Shown here: piece by piece, positions 40,164 through 48,604 of the stretch
How positions within the stretch are numbered: position 1 is the stretch's first letter
Layout of the letters: every line of letters begins with the position of its first letter
NCBI GenBank assembly: GCA_036845725.1
Contig: DAIUDK010000001.1
Span: 1 to 64,000, forward strand
Source of the DNA: DSWT01 sp036845725
Lineage (GTDB): Bacteria > Chloroflexota > Anaerolineae > B4-G1 > SLSP01
Direction of reading: 5' to 3'
DNA length: 64,000 nt
The notes under the pieces: model-generated
Database searches by the model: none
What the model was told of the DNA's origin: nothing
The model's input: only the letters and a program-made list of their open reading frames with translations
Made by a program: the position numbers and the translations under genes

Positions 40164-41090
40164 TTATTCTCCCTCGACTATCCCTAACGCAATGCGATGT
40201 TCTTCGGGCACAATCTCCAAAACGCGCACCGCAACCTCTTGTCCCACAGCATACACATCGTGATCGACGCCGGCGCCGTCGTTGCGCTCCAACTCGGAGG
40301 CATGCAGCAAACCCTCAAGGCCATCGACCAATTCCACAAAGACGCCAAAGCGCTCGACGCTGGCGACAGTGCCAGTAAGCACATCGCCCGCCCTGATCCG
40401 CGTGTGGACGGACATCCAGGGGTTCGGGTTAAGCCGCTTCAGGCTCAGGCCCACACGCTGGTGCTCCAAATCGATGTTGAGGATTTTGACACACACGTCC
40501 TGCCCCGGCTGCAAGAAATCCTGGGGATCGCGTACCCGGCCCCACGAAATCTCAGAGATATGCACCATGCCCTCCAACGGGCCGATATCGACGAAAGCTC
40601 CGAACGGTCGCACACTGGTGACCTTCCCCATGCAGGTTTGACCGGTGCATAACCATTCCGGCCATTCGGGCTGTATCATCTCGCACTCCGACACCTGGCG
40701 CTCCGAGAGCAGGATGCGATTGCGAATTGGCTCGACTTCGATGATGCACAGCCGCAAGTGCTGCCCGACGTAGTCTTCGAAGCAGCGCTCGCGCGCGTCG
40801 GGATCGGCGGGAAACGGGTAACCAACCAAGTGCGAAGCAGGAATAAAACATTCCACGCCCTTCCAATGCGCCATCAATCCGCCCCGGTTGAAACCATCAA
40901 CGACCAGCTCCAAAATCGTGTGCGTGTGGAAAAGCTGTCGGGCTTCATCCCACACGGCCATCGGCACATCAGGCGCTTCGACCCACTCCCAGGTGACGGT
41001 GGTACGCCCCTGACTGATTGGGCCTTCATCCAAAATAACGTCCCAATAACTCTCACTAAGCGGCGAATGCGGGGGAACATAATGATCCAT
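40164..41090 (-). CDS. S1-domain RNA-binding protein (second S1 protein)
   Basis: 308 aa. Two clear S1 domains at the C-terminus (GQTCMGKVTSVRPFGAFVDIGPLEGMVHISEIS; GDVLTGTVASVERFGVFVELVDGLEGLLHASELE) and a more diverged one before them (ILELVVDGFNRGGLMAHWKGVECFIPASHL). The first 50 residues are unassigned. The layout resembles short RpsA/YfmL-like proteins of Gram-positive bacteria. A separate four-domain S1 gene is at 50.2 kb, so this is the auxiliary copy. Start 41090 has AAGGAG 8 bases before ATG. Upstream of and almost touching ftsK. Confidence 0.85.
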   Translation of the reverse strand: MDHYVPPHSPLSESYWDVILDEGPISQGRTTVTWEWVEAPDVPMAVWDEARQLFHTHTILELVVDGFNRGGLMAHWKGVECFIPASHLVGYPFPADPDARERCFEDYVGQHLRLCIIEVEPIRNRILLSERQVSECEMIQPEWPEWLCTGQTCMGKVTSVRPFGAFVDIGPLEGMVHISEISWGRVRDPQDFLQPGQDVCVKILNIDLEHQRVGLSLKRLNPNPWMSVHTRIRAGDVLTGTVASVERFGVFVELVDGLEGLLHASELERNDGAGVDHDVYAVGQEVAVRVLEIVPEEHRIALGIVEGE

Positions 41091-41159
41091 AAAGACAACT
41101 CCTTTTGTCACCAACCCTGCAAAGCTCCAACCTGTGCAAGGCTCCTGTCAAAGTCAAGA

Positions 41160-43094
41160 TTATATAACACTTTGCTGATGATGGCTACCGTGCAAATCGA
41201 CCGGCAACACACTTTGGTCATGATGTACCTCTTCTTCCATCACAACAATGATCTCGGCCAGGTTTTCAATCGCCACCCGCTGTTTTCGATACAGGTCCGA
41301 CTCACTTACCGCCAGCCGCATCGCCACCTCACGGACTTTGTGCCCACGTAGAAACTTCATTTCAAGTATATTGTATAGCAGCCATTCCGGTGCTGTCAAC
41401 TTGCGTTCGCCATCTGGACGCAGGCGCTCGATAGCGTCGGCCAACACCACCCGCAGCCCTTTGACGACATTCCCATCGTAATCGGCGGCGGCCTGTTTGA
41501 CGACTTCCAGGTCCAGCAGTGGGTTTTCAGTGAGACGCGGTCCACCCCAGTAGTGCGCGAGTGCATCGTGGACCCACTGCGGCAGCTCCGGCGACCGGGT
41601 CAGCGTGAAACCGCCTACCGCCTCGCCCGTGTATCGCAGGATACTCCCACGACGCTGGATGTCCGTCAATTCCGAGAGCAGCGGTGAGAACGCGCCGAAC
41701 ACCACCTGCTGCAGTCGCCGGTCTTCCAGCGCGGCGCTGGCCTGCAGGAGCAGATCATCCAACAGCACTCCCAGCTCTACCGGCAGCGGCAAACGAATTT
41801 CGGGCGACCGCAATCCGATGAGACCAAGCATGTCATTCCCGCTCTTGTCGTAAATGACAAGCACCCAATAGCCGTCCCAAAAGATGAAGCGGTCCTGCTT
41901 ATGCGCGAAGGCGACCTCCGCCAGCGGAATTTGGGCGATATCCTCCGGCGAGAGCGACCAGTTACAGCGGACGTCCCAGTGCAATTCGCCATTGTCCAAC
42001 GTCGCTAGGAAGCCGCCACCGCTGTGGAGGATTTCGCAGACCGCAGCCAGAACGTTCTCCAAAAACTGTCGCAGATCGGCAGTGGTCAACAGGCGTTGGC
42101 TCAGTTCCTGCACCCGCACCACCTCTTCGCGCCCCTCACGGTAGAGGAGCAAGTCGATCACAGGTTTGGCTAGTTCCACGCCCAACTGCATCACAATCAC
42201 GGTTGCGGCACAGACGATCAATGAGAGCGTGTACTGGCGCAGGCCCAGCACCGGCTCCAACGTCAAGCCGATGCCAAACATCACCAAGGCGAGGCTCGCC
42301 GTCAACGGGCCGCGCAGAAGAAAGCGCACCATCCGGTGCTTGATCACTCGATCGGGTGTCAGCGCACCGATGAAAGCAACACTGTAGGCCATCAACACCA
42401 GCATCGCCGCGACAGCGACGTTCCCCACAATCAATAGGAGCCAGAACAAGGCTCCGGGAAGACGCGTCGGCCAGCCAATCAACAGCAGATAAGGGAACAC
42501 ACCCATGGCCGGAGCGACAAAACTGACGAGCAAGTACGCCATGCGGCGCCGCGCCGCGTGGGTATAGCAGCGCCCGCGCGCGACCAGCATTTCCCGTAAT
42601 CCCCACAACGCCACACCGGCAAAAGCGAAGGCGAAGGGATAAAAGAGCGGGCCAGGCAGCAAATGCTGCGCTCCGACTAAGATGGTGCTGGGCAGGAACA
42701 TGCCATCGCGAACGACCAAATCGGTGAAAAGGGCCAGCAGCGCCACAACAGCACTGATCAGGAAACCTGCCCAGCGCAACCAGCCGGGGAAGCGATCCTC
42801 CATAACCGAAAGACGGATCGCGCGAACAAACTCGATGTAGAACGGCGGTGTAAAGGCGATGCCCAGCCACTGCAACCGGAGCAGCGTCCCCGTCGGTACC
42901 AGAACCGCGTCACTGGGCGGGAGCAGATCAACCAGATAAACAATAATCACGCATCCCAGCAACCCCCCAAAAGTGCTCGAGACACGGCTCTGACGATTAT
43001 AAAAGAAAAGATAGAGCGCAAGCGCGAAAGCGGTAGCCGCTACACCCGCCATCAACACATCGTTCGCTTTAATAAGGAAATGCAGCCAGTCCAT
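41160..43094 (-). CDS. 7TM sensor with GAF-like domain and C-terminal HTH
   Basis: 644 aa. N-terminal seven or more TM helices (residues 10-305) of the 7TM-sensor type. A GAF-like region (about 320-470; LLTTADLRQFLENVLAAVCEIL, then FVFWDGYWVLVIYDKSG-like strands) follows. The C-terminus has a sigma-70-region-4-style helix-turn-helix: LLYNILEMKFLRGHKVREVAM then RLAVSESDLYRKQRVAIENLAE. There is no histidine-kinase or output enzyme domain. It could therefore be a one-component membrane-bound transcription regulator, which is unusual. Its His-rich tail (VDLHGSHHQQ) is odd. Function is inferred from architecture only. Confidence 0.65.
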   Translation of the reverse strand: MDWLHFLIKANDVLMAGVAATAFALALYLFFYNRQSRVSSTFGGLLGCVIIVYLVDLLPPSDAVLVPTGTLLRLQWLGIAFTPPFYIEFVRAIRLSVMEDRFPGWLRWAGFLISAVVALLALFTDLVVRDGMFLPSTILVGAQHLLPGPLFYPFAFAFAGVALWGLREMLVARGRCYTHAARRRMAYLLVSFVAPAMGVFPYLLLIGWPTRLPGALFWLLLIVGNVAVAAMLVLMAYSVAFIGALTPDRVIKHRMVRFLLRGPLTASLALVMFGIGLTLEPVLGLRQYTLSLIVCAATVIVMQLGVELAKPVIDLLLYREGREEVVRVQELSQRLLTTADLRQFLENVLAAVCEILHSGGGFLATLDNGELHWDVRCNWSLSPEDIAQIPLAEVAFAHKQDRFIFWDGYWVLVIYDKSGNDMLGLIGLRSPEIRLPLPVELGVLLDDLLLQASAALEDRRLQQVVFGAFSPLLSELTDIQRRGSILRYTGEAVGGFTLTRSPELPQWVHDALAHYWGGPRLTENPLLDLEVVKQAAADYDGNVVKGLRVVLADAIERLRPDGERKLTAPEWLLYNILEMKFLRGHKVREVAMRLAVSESDLYRKQRVAIENLAEIIVVMEEEVHHDQSVLPVDLHGSHHQQSVI

Positions 43095-43095
43095 A

Positions 43096-43121
43096 AAAAG
43101 TTTAAAGTCTAAAGTCGATAT
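43096..43121 (-). repeat. AAAGTCT heptamer repeat upstream of the 7TM-HTH gene
   Basis: AAAAGTTTAAAGTCTAAAGT then CGATATCAGCAGTC; in the gene's direction it reads GACTTTAGACTTTAAACTTT and ends at the start codon, replacing a normal ribosome binding site. Confidence 0.6.
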
Positions 43122-43189
43122 CAGCAGTCAATTTGGGAGCAAACACGCCCCCCTGTCCCTTGCAGCCAACATTCTGCAACATACACGCT

Positions 43190-43720
43190 TTACCGTATGC
43201 GCTTGCGGAAGAAAATCCCCACTTCCTGACCCGGCCAATACCCATCCTGATACCCGCAAAAGACGAACCGGTGTTTGAGCGCAAAAGTGATTGCCGGCTG
43301 CGCCTTAAGCGGACACTCGAAAATCAAATGCTCTACGTCTTTGCGTAAAGCCCACTCGATGGCATGGTTCAGCAAATCCGTAGCAACCCCACGTCGGCGA
43401 AAGGCCTCATCTACCACCAGATCGTTGATACGCGCTTCAGCGCGCTCGGCTGCCACCGACAGCGCCATGTAACCAATCACTTTGCGCCCTTCGACAGCAA
43501 CCCAAAAGATATCGCTGCGCACCCAGCACCGCGCCCGTGCCTCCAGGGTAAGAAAAGAAATGATGCGTTGTTTGCGCGGCAAACGCACTTCACGGAAAAG
43601 CGCGCCCCACTCGCCATCGCCACGCAGCCCTTCCATCTGCCACGCGGATTCGGTCTCATACGAGCCGTCGATTGCCAAACACGCTTTCCAATCGTCTTCA
43701 CGAGCCACACGTATACGCAT
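43190..43720 (-). CDS. GNAT-family acetyltransferase
   Basis: 176 aa, acetyl-CoA-dependent N-acetyltransferase. The pattern MRIRVAREDDWKACLAID starts the fold; INDLVVDEAFRRRGVATDLLNHAI is motif A with the pyrophosphate loop RRRGVAT. The ending HRFVFCGYQDGYWPGQEVGIFF is the variable C-terminal strand. Substrate unknown. Start at 43720 chosen because GGGGGAATT precedes ATG. About 95 bp of intergenic repeat separate it from the 7TM-HTH gene downstream on the same strand. Confidence 0.88.
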   Translation of the reverse strand: MRIRVAREDDWKACLAIDGSYETESAWQMEGLRGDGEWGALFREVRLPRKQRIISFLTLEARARCWVRSDIFWVAVEGRKVIGYMALSVAAERAEARINDLVVDEAFRRRGVATDLLNHAIEWALRKDVEHLIFECPLKAQPAITFALKHRFVFCGYQDGYWPGQEVGIFFRKRIR

Positions 43721-43736
43721 AATTCCCCCTATATTT

Positions 43737-43785
43737 AGAACCTGAAGGCACAATATCGTACCCGGCGAGTTTTCGGATGGATTCT
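43737..43785. repeat. Short relic of the AGAACCTATCC element
   Basis: Begins AGAACCT and ends AGTTTTCGGATGGATTCT, the latter differing at two positions from the right terminal repeat of the 120-bp element at 55854-55973. The interior is shortened to about 25 bp. Confidence 0.45.
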
Positions 43786-43858
43786 CAGTCAAAGTCGTTA
43801 GTCAATATCCAAAGTCACCCACAGATAGCCCAAAAATCCAAAATCACAAATCTAACAT
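43785..43858. repeat. AAAGTC/CAAAATC word-like repeat
   Basis: TCAGTCAAAGTCGTTAGTCA, then ATATCCAAAGTCACC and CCAAAAATCCAAAATCACAA. Intergenic, between the membrane-protein gene and the GNAT gene on the minus strand. Confidence 0.6.
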
Positions 43859-43880
43859 CATCGTCTACGGTGTGACGCGT

Positions 43881-44675
43881 CTACGGTGTGACGATGTTGA
43901 GCGGGATGATACACATAAGCGTGTTGCCGTAGATGTCCACGACGACCAACTGGAAGCGGTACGGTCCGCCCGGAGGATAACGGCTGGGGTCCGAGACGTC
44001 CCACGTCCCTAAAATTCCATTCGTCACCGGCGCGTCGTATTGCGAGACAAAGTTGGGCGTGTCCGATCCCGGGAACTGCACCTCGAACTTGTAATACGAA
44101 AAGGCGTTGACGTTGGCCGTGCCCACCACCTGCACTTCCCCCGCCACGTTGCTCCCAGCGGTAGGCAATGTCAACTGCGCTTCGGCCGACGGGCAATCGG
44201 GCTGATAGACGTCAGGTGGAACCGGCGTGTCCGTGGGTACTACAACGTCCGTCGGCGTCGGCTGCGTCGCGGGGATCACCACCGTGGTGAGCATCTCCGT
44301 GGCGGTCAGGGTCGAACCGGGCATTCCGACACCCGGGGTTTCAACACCCGGCGTCCCCAGTGGTCTGAGCGGTGTAGGTGTGAGGGTGAACAGCCCCACC
44401 CCCAACGTAGGCACCGGCGTCGACGTCACCGGCAGAGCAGGCAGCATGTAAGCGCGCAGCAGGAACACAGCCGAGCCAAGCCCGAGGAACAATACCGCCG
44501 TCATCCAGGCGCGGATCATCCGCTGCTGGTAAACCTCGCGCTCCAACGAGAACTGCGCGACGTCACGTCGGCGTTTGGTGGAGATGGCGGTGACGACGTA
44601 GCCAAGCGCACCCAACAGGCAGATCACGCCAATCCACAGGGCCTGCCGCCCTAGCCAGGAAAGTACAATCGTCAT
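43881..44675 (-). CDS. Membrane protein with Thr/Pro linker and Ig-like C-terminus
   Basis: 264 aa. Two TM helices (about 11-31 and 57-78), a long Pro/Thr/Gly linker with TPGVETPGVGMPG, then a beta domain from about residue 165 (AQLTLPTAGSNVAGEVQVVGTA, YYKFEVQFPG, YRFQLVVVDIYGN). The beta domain is on the outer side. It overlaps the PNP gene by 4 bp and is the last gene of the gmk operon. A 15-bp direct repeat (GTCTACGGTGTGACG, twice within 43862-43893) covers its stop codon. No family recognised. Confidence 0.7.
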   Translation of the reverse strand: MTIVLSWLGRQALWIGVICLLGALGYVVTAISTKRRRDVAQFSLEREVYQQRMIRAWMTAVLFLGLGSAVFLLRAYMLPALPVTSTPVPTLGVGLFTLTPTPLRPLGTPGVETPGVGMPGSTLTATEMLTTVVIPATQPTPTDVVVPTDTPVPPDVYQPDCPSAEAQLTLPTAGSNVAGEVQVVGTANVNAFSYYKFEVQFPGSDTPNFVSQYDAPVTNGILGTWDVSDPSRYPPGGPYRFQLVVVDIYGNTLMCIIPLNIVTP

Positions 44676-45511
44676 AGACGGCGCAGCACTCCCCGGATGA
44701 TCGTCTCCAAACGGGGCGTCAGCACACGCCCGGCTTCCAATACCTCTTCGTGATTGGGTGACGGCGCGCCCTCCTCACCCACCAGGGTGTTGCTGATTCC
44801 TGAGAGTCCCAACACGCGCATCCCGCTGTGCCGGGCCGCGATCACTTCCGGCACAGTGGACATCCCTACAGCATCCGCACCGATAAGGCGCAGGAAACGT
44901 ACATCGGCAGGCGTCTCGAAGCTTGGTCCCGCCAGGCACATGTAGATACCGAGATGTGCCGGAATGGCAGCTTCCAAGGCGATCTCCTGAGCCAGCCGGC
45001 GCAACGCGGGCTCGTAGGCGTCGTTCATACTGGGGAAGCGGGGGCCGAACTCGGCCAGATTCGGGCCGCGCAGGGGATTCAGACCGGCCATGCCGATCAG
45101 GTTGATATGATCGCGGATAATCATCACGTCACCGGCGCGGAAGGTCATGTTCAACCCACCCGCGGCGTTGGTCACGACGAGCATTTCGCAGCCGAGAAGG
45201 CGCATCACGCGGACCGGCAGCCCGACCCGCCCCATGCTGTAGCCCTCGTAGTAATGCGCGCGCCCTTGCATCACTACCAGTGGGACGCCCTCCAGCATAC
45301 CGAAAATCAAACGCCCGGAGTGACCCTCCACGGTGGAGACGGGGAAATGCGGAATATCCGCGAAAGGAATCGATGTCGCGCCCTCCACCGACTCGGCCAA
45401 GGCGTTGAGGCCCGAGCCGAGGATCAATCCCACGCGCGGCTGCACATCGGTATGGCGGCGAATCGCCGTCACCGCCGCATTGAACTCGTGCATTGTAAAG
45501 AATTCTTCCAT
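44672..45511 (-). CDS. Purine nucleoside phosphorylase
   Basis: 279 aa, trimeric-type PNP (class II phosphorylase family), cleaving inosine/guanosine with phosphate to base plus ribose-1-phosphate. The phosphate-binding loop LILGSGLNALAE, VEGHSGRL, the motif GRAHYYEG and the purine-site VTNAAGGLN and AGPSFETPADVRFLR are all present; GMSTVPEVIAARHSGM contains the active-site region. ATG 45511 has AGGAGG 6 bases before it. Downstream of a Xer recombinase and overlapped with a membrane-protein gene. Confidence 0.93.
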   Translation of the reverse strand: MEEFFTMHEFNAAVTAIRRHTDVQPRVGLILGSGLNALAESVEGATSIPFADIPHFPVSTVEGHSGRLIFGMLEGVPLVVMQGRAHYYEGYSMGRVGLPVRVMRLLGCEMLVVTNAAGGLNMTFRAGDVMIIRDHINLIGMAGLNPLRGPNLAEFGPRFPSMNDAYEPALRRLAQEIALEAAIPAHLGIYMCLAGPSFETPADVRFLRLIGADAVGMSTVPEVIAARHSGMRVLGLSGISNTLVGEEGAPSPNHEEVLEAGRVLTPRLETIIRGVLRRL

Positions 45512-45529
45512 CGAAAACCTCCTGATCGT

Positions 45530-45560
45530 CACCAGTCGTTGGCCGTCAGTCGTTAGTCGC
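45530..45560 (-). repeat. AGTCGTT heptamer repeat upstream of PNP gene
   Basis: CCAGTCGTTGGCCGTCAGTC then GTTAGTCGCGC: three units of AGTCGTT/AGTCG. Between recombinase stop and PNP ribosome binding site. Confidence 0.55.
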
Positions 45561-45571
45561 GCTGACGCGGG

Positions 45572-46483
45572 TTATGATTCTTCGGCATCCAGATGAGCGC
45601 GCGGGTGAGCGCGGTCGTAGGCCTCGCGCTTGCGCTGGCTCGAAATTTCTGTGTAAATCTGCGTCGTAGTGATGTTGGCGTGTCCCAAAAACTGTTGGAC
45701 CTCACGCAAATCAGCTCCACCATCCAACAAATGCGTGGCGAACGTATGGCGCAGCGTGTGCGGCGTCACCGGCGCTTCCAGACCTGCCGCCTGAGCGTAA
45801 TACTGCACCAGAAACCAGAGACCCTGCCGGGTCAAGGCGTCACCCACTTTGTTGAGAAACAGCGTCTTTTCGGCAGTCTCGCGCAGCAGGAAGGGGCGGC
45901 CTTCTTCAATATAACGTCGCACGCAATCTCGCGCTGCCGGATAAAGAGGAATCTGGCGCTCCTTGCTGCCCTTGCCCATGCACAGCACGATATTATCTGC
46001 CAGGTCTACATCTCCCACGCGGAGATTGAGCACCTCGCTCGCCCGCATCCCCGTAGCATACAACATCTCCAACAGTGCGCGATCCCGCAATGCCAGCGGT
46101 GTCTCCTCGACCGAAGCTGCATCCAACAATCGCTGCACTGCTTCGCGGGAAAGGGTATGCGGCAAGCGCTTGCCCAGCTTCGGTTGATGCACCCAATCGG
46201 CCAACTCGTTCGCAATCACTCCCTCAGCAAAGAGAAAATGCAAAAACGAGCGCATCGCCGCGACCTTTCGGCCCACCGTCGCCGTGCTATACCCCTGATC
46301 CTGAAGCGAGGTCACAAAGCTTTCAAGTACATCAGCCCTGAGCGCGCTCCACTGCGTCAGCCCAAAGGCTTGCACAAATTCCCGGAACTGCATCAAATCC
46401 CGCTCATAAGCAACCAGCGTGTTGGCAGCATACCCACGCTCGAACCTCACGTACTGCAAGAAACGGTGTAAATCGGTATCCAT
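45572..46483 (-). CDS. xerD: XerC/XerD-type tyrosine recombinase
   Basis: 303 aa. N-terminal SAM-like DNA-binding domain (FLQYVRFERGYAANTLVAYERDL) and catalytic domain with the Arg in YATGMRASEVLNL, K in GKGSKERQIPL, HxxR in TPHTLRHTFATHLL, H in LGHANITTTQIY, and nucleophile Tyr in TTQIYTEI. The length and context (chromosomal, no att site, next to housekeeping genes) fit dimer-resolution XerC/D rather than a phage integrase. It would act at dif with the FtsK encoded at 37.7 kb. The start ATG 46483 has no good ribosome binding site; it begins 18 bp after the glycosyltransferase stop, suggesting coupling. Confidence 0.9.
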   Translation of the reverse strand: MDTDLHRFLQYVRFERGYAANTLVAYERDLMQFREFVQAFGLTQWSALRADVLESFVTSLQDQGYSTATVGRKVAAMRSFLHFLFAEGVIANELADWVHQPKLGKRLPHTLSREAVQRLLDAASVEETPLALRDRALLEMLYATGMRASEVLNLRVGDVDLADNIVLCMGKGSKERQIPLYPAARDCVRRYIEEGRPFLLRETAEKTLFLNKVGDALTRQGLWFLVQYYAQAAGLEAPVTPHTLRHTFATHLLDGGADLREVQQFLGHANITTTQIYTEISSQRKREAYDRAHPRAHLDAEES

Positions 46484-46500
46484 GTCTGAAACATTATACT

Positions 46501-47658
46501 TTAACGCCTCAAATCCCACAAATGACGGGCGATTTCTGTGGTGGCGTGCGGGCGCGCCAACGCCTGCGAGCACGCCGCCATCGCCGCGCGCTGCTCCGGA
46601 TGCGTGAGCAAATCCATCACTGCATCCGCTGCGGCCTGAGGTTTGGGCGTCCACACCCCGGCGTGATTTTCGACGACGTGGAGGATATTGCCCTCTTCCT
46701 GGCCCGGAATCGCGGCATACAGCACCAACGGCAGCCCAGCGATGAAGGCCTCCGACAGTGTGTTGGGGCCGGCCTTGGTGACGAGCACATCCACCGCGCG
46801 CATCCACACAGCGATATTGGTGATAAACCCTTCCACCCGCAACGGAACAGGGACATCCAACACGCGCAGCGCGTTATAGAGCATCTGATTGCGCCCGGCG
46901 ATGACCACCAAGTGCGCGTCCGGTTTGCGCTCGGCAATCGCCCGCACGACAGGAACCAATGGCCCCATCCCCTCGCCGCCGCCGATCATCAGGACGATTG
47001 GGCGATCCTGTGGCAGCCCCAAAAGATCGCGGGCCTCGCTCTGGGGCATGGCGCGGACTTCGACGAAGGCACGGCGGGTGGGCATCCCGATCACATGGAT
47101 GCGCTTTGGCGTTACCCCGGCACGCAAAGCCCGCTGCCGGGCCGCCTCTGTAGGAACGATGTACATGTGCGCCCCCGGCGTGAACCATCCCGCGTGAACG
47201 CTTACCAAATCCAGCGTCACGATGGCGAACGGGCTACGCAGCGCCAGCTTGCGCCGCGCGAACAACAGCGCCGCATTCGGCACCCCGTGAAAGGAGACCA
47301 TCACATCGGCGGGGTGCTGTCCCAACAGGTGACAAAGAGACGGTCCGGCGTAAGGCCACGCCGCACCTGAGAGCAGCTTCACCATTGGCATCGTATCAGA
47401 GAGATGATAGCCTACGTACCATGGGATCCCGTTCATCCCCACGGCGACCGGATACAACTTCGGGAACCTATCGAACGGCCAGCGCCGCATCTCAACGAAG
47501 ACGTCCACCATCTCGACGATGGCAGCATCGCCGTACAGACGCGCCATTTCATCTTTGACCGCCTGTGCGGAGGCGCGATGTCCGCCGCCGGTATCGGAGA
47601 AGAGGAAGAGAAAGCGCGTGGGAGAAACAGCAGATCGCGATGAACGCGCCAGGCTCAT
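46501..47658 (-). CDS. MGDG-synthase-type glycosyltransferase (GT28)
   Basis: 385 aa. N-terminal FLFLFSDTGGGHRASAQAV is the hallmark of the MGDG_synth domain, and the C-terminal half has LMIGGGEGMGPL, the Gly-rich donor loop KAGPNTLSEAFIAGLPLVLY and PGQEEGN, as in GT28/MurG. It likely makes a glycosyl-diacylglycerol (glucosyl or galactosyl) at the cytosolic membrane face. Overlaps the DUF951 gene by 4 bp at its 5' end (ATGA). Within a gmk operon. Confidence 0.88.
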   Translation of the reverse strand: MSLARSSRSAVSPTRFLFLFSDTGGGHRASAQAVKDEMARLYGDAAIVEMVDVFVEMRRWPFDRFPKLYPVAVGMNGIPWYVGYHLSDTMPMVKLLSGAAWPYAGPSLCHLLGQHPADVMVSFHGVPNAALLFARRKLALRSPFAIVTLDLVSVHAGWFTPGAHMYIVPTEAARQRALRAGVTPKRIHVIGMPTRRAFVEVRAMPQSEARDLLGLPQDRPIVLMIGGGEGMGPLVPVVRAIAERKPDAHLVVIAGRNQMLYNALRVLDVPVPLRVEGFITNIAVWMRAVDVLVTKAGPNTLSEAFIAGLPLVLYAAIPGQEEGNILHVVENHAGVWTPKPQAAADAVMDLLTHPEQRAAMAACSQALARPHATTEIARHLWDLRR

Positions 47659-47879
47659 GATTCCCCCTCCGGCGTGCCGGAGACCCGTTCGACAAAACGC
47701 TTAACGCGCGCCTCAAAGCGGCTGCGAGGCACCATCACGTAGCGGCCACACGTCAAACACTCCATGCCAACATCCACGCCGACCCGCATAATGCGCCAGG
47801 TGTAGCCGCCACACGGATGACTTTTGCGCAGTTCAACCACGTCACCCACATTCAAAGACAAAGGCGTTTTACCCGCCAT
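47655..47879 (-). CDS. DUF951 zinc-binding protein
   Basis: 74 aa. The DUF951 fold is visible: VGDVVELRKSHPCGGYTWRIMRVGVDVGMECLTCGRYVMV in the sequence, with C, C, C arranged as a small zinc site. This family is usually 60-70 residues and found near ychF or peptide-synthesis genes in Firmicutes and Chloroflexota; its biochemical role is unknown. The start could also be ATG 47885; ATG 47879 has better spacing from AAGGCGAG. It is placed between gmk and the glycosyltransferase. Confidence 0.85.
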   Translation of the reverse strand: MAGKTPLSLNVGDVVELRKSHPCGGYTWRIMRVGVDVGMECLTCGRYVMVPRSRFEARVKRFVERVSGTPEGES

Positions 47880-47903
47880 AACCATCTCGCCTTTGAAACC
47901 ACT

Positions 47904-48530
47904 TCACAATGTCACATGCCGTTGCTGGACACGGCAGTGTTCGGCGGAGATAATGTGCAAAACCTGATCTACCGTCTCATCCAGCTCGGACTCGTGGTTG
48001 ATGACCACGTAATCGAACTCGCCGACGCGTCGCATTTCCTCACGCGCCAGTCCCATACGGTAATGCAACTGCTCTTCGGACTCGGTCCGACGGCGTTGGA
48101 GGCGCTCGTACAGCTCATCTTCCGAAGCCGCGGTCAAAAAAACGAGAATTGCCTCCGGAGCCATCCGCTTGACCGTCGCCGCACCCTGCACATCCAGACG
48201 CATAATCACATCCTTGCCGCTGTTCAACGCGTCACGCACCTGCTGCTTGGGAATGCCCTTGTACTGCCCGTAAACCATCGCGTGTTCCAGGAGTTCATCC
48301 TGCCTGATCATCTCCTGGAACTCAGCCTCGGAAACGAAGAAATAATCCACGCCGTGCACCTCGTCGGGACGCGGCGGGCGCGACGTCGCCGTGACTACAA
48401 AATGGAACGAAGATTGGCGGCGCTGCATTTGCATAACGACGCTGTCTTTCCCCACCCCTGAAGGCCCGGAAATGACGATCAACAGCGGGTAATGCGGGCG
48501 TTGGTACAAATCGGTCGCGTTTTCCCCCAT
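47904..48530 (-). CDS. gmk: Guanylate kinase
   Basis: Phosphorylates GMP to GDP. 208 aa. P-loop ISGPSGVGKDSVV (residues 19-31), GMP-binding TATSRPPRPDEVHGVDYFFV and the lid region RLDVQGAATVK. GGAGGGAGAGCAAG before the ATG is a strong site. First gene of a six-gene minus-strand operon (gmk, DUF951, glycosyltransferase, xer, PNP, membrane protein). Divergent from fmdB with 74 bp between. Confidence 0.96.
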   Translation of the reverse strand: MGENATDLYQRPHYPLLIVISGPSGVGKDSVVMQMQRRQSSFHFVVTATSRPPRPDEVHGVDYFFVSEAEFQEMIRQDELLEHAMVYGQYKGIPKQQVRDALNSGKDVIMRLDVQGAATVKRMAPEAILVFLTAASEDELYERLQRRRTESEEQLHYRMGLAREEMRRVGEFDYVVINHESELDETVDQVLHIISAEHCRVQQRHVTL

Positions 48531-48535
48531 AAAAC

Positions 48536-48564
48536 TTGCTCTCCCTCCATATTTTCGGTATAAT
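48536..48564 (+). promoter_or_regulatory. Promoter of the fmdB-like gene
   Basis: TTGCTC (48536-48541), 17-base spacer, consensus TATAAT (48559-48564). 40 bp before the start codon. Confidence 0.7.
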
Positions 48565-48604
48565 ACCTCACTACACTATACCACAGTTGCTAAAGGAGAG
48601 AAAG

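Noticed and set aside
45572..46483. Phage or integron integrase
   Set aside because: No attachment site, tRNA target or phage genes nearby; gene sits in a housekeeping operon, so XerC/D is the better call.
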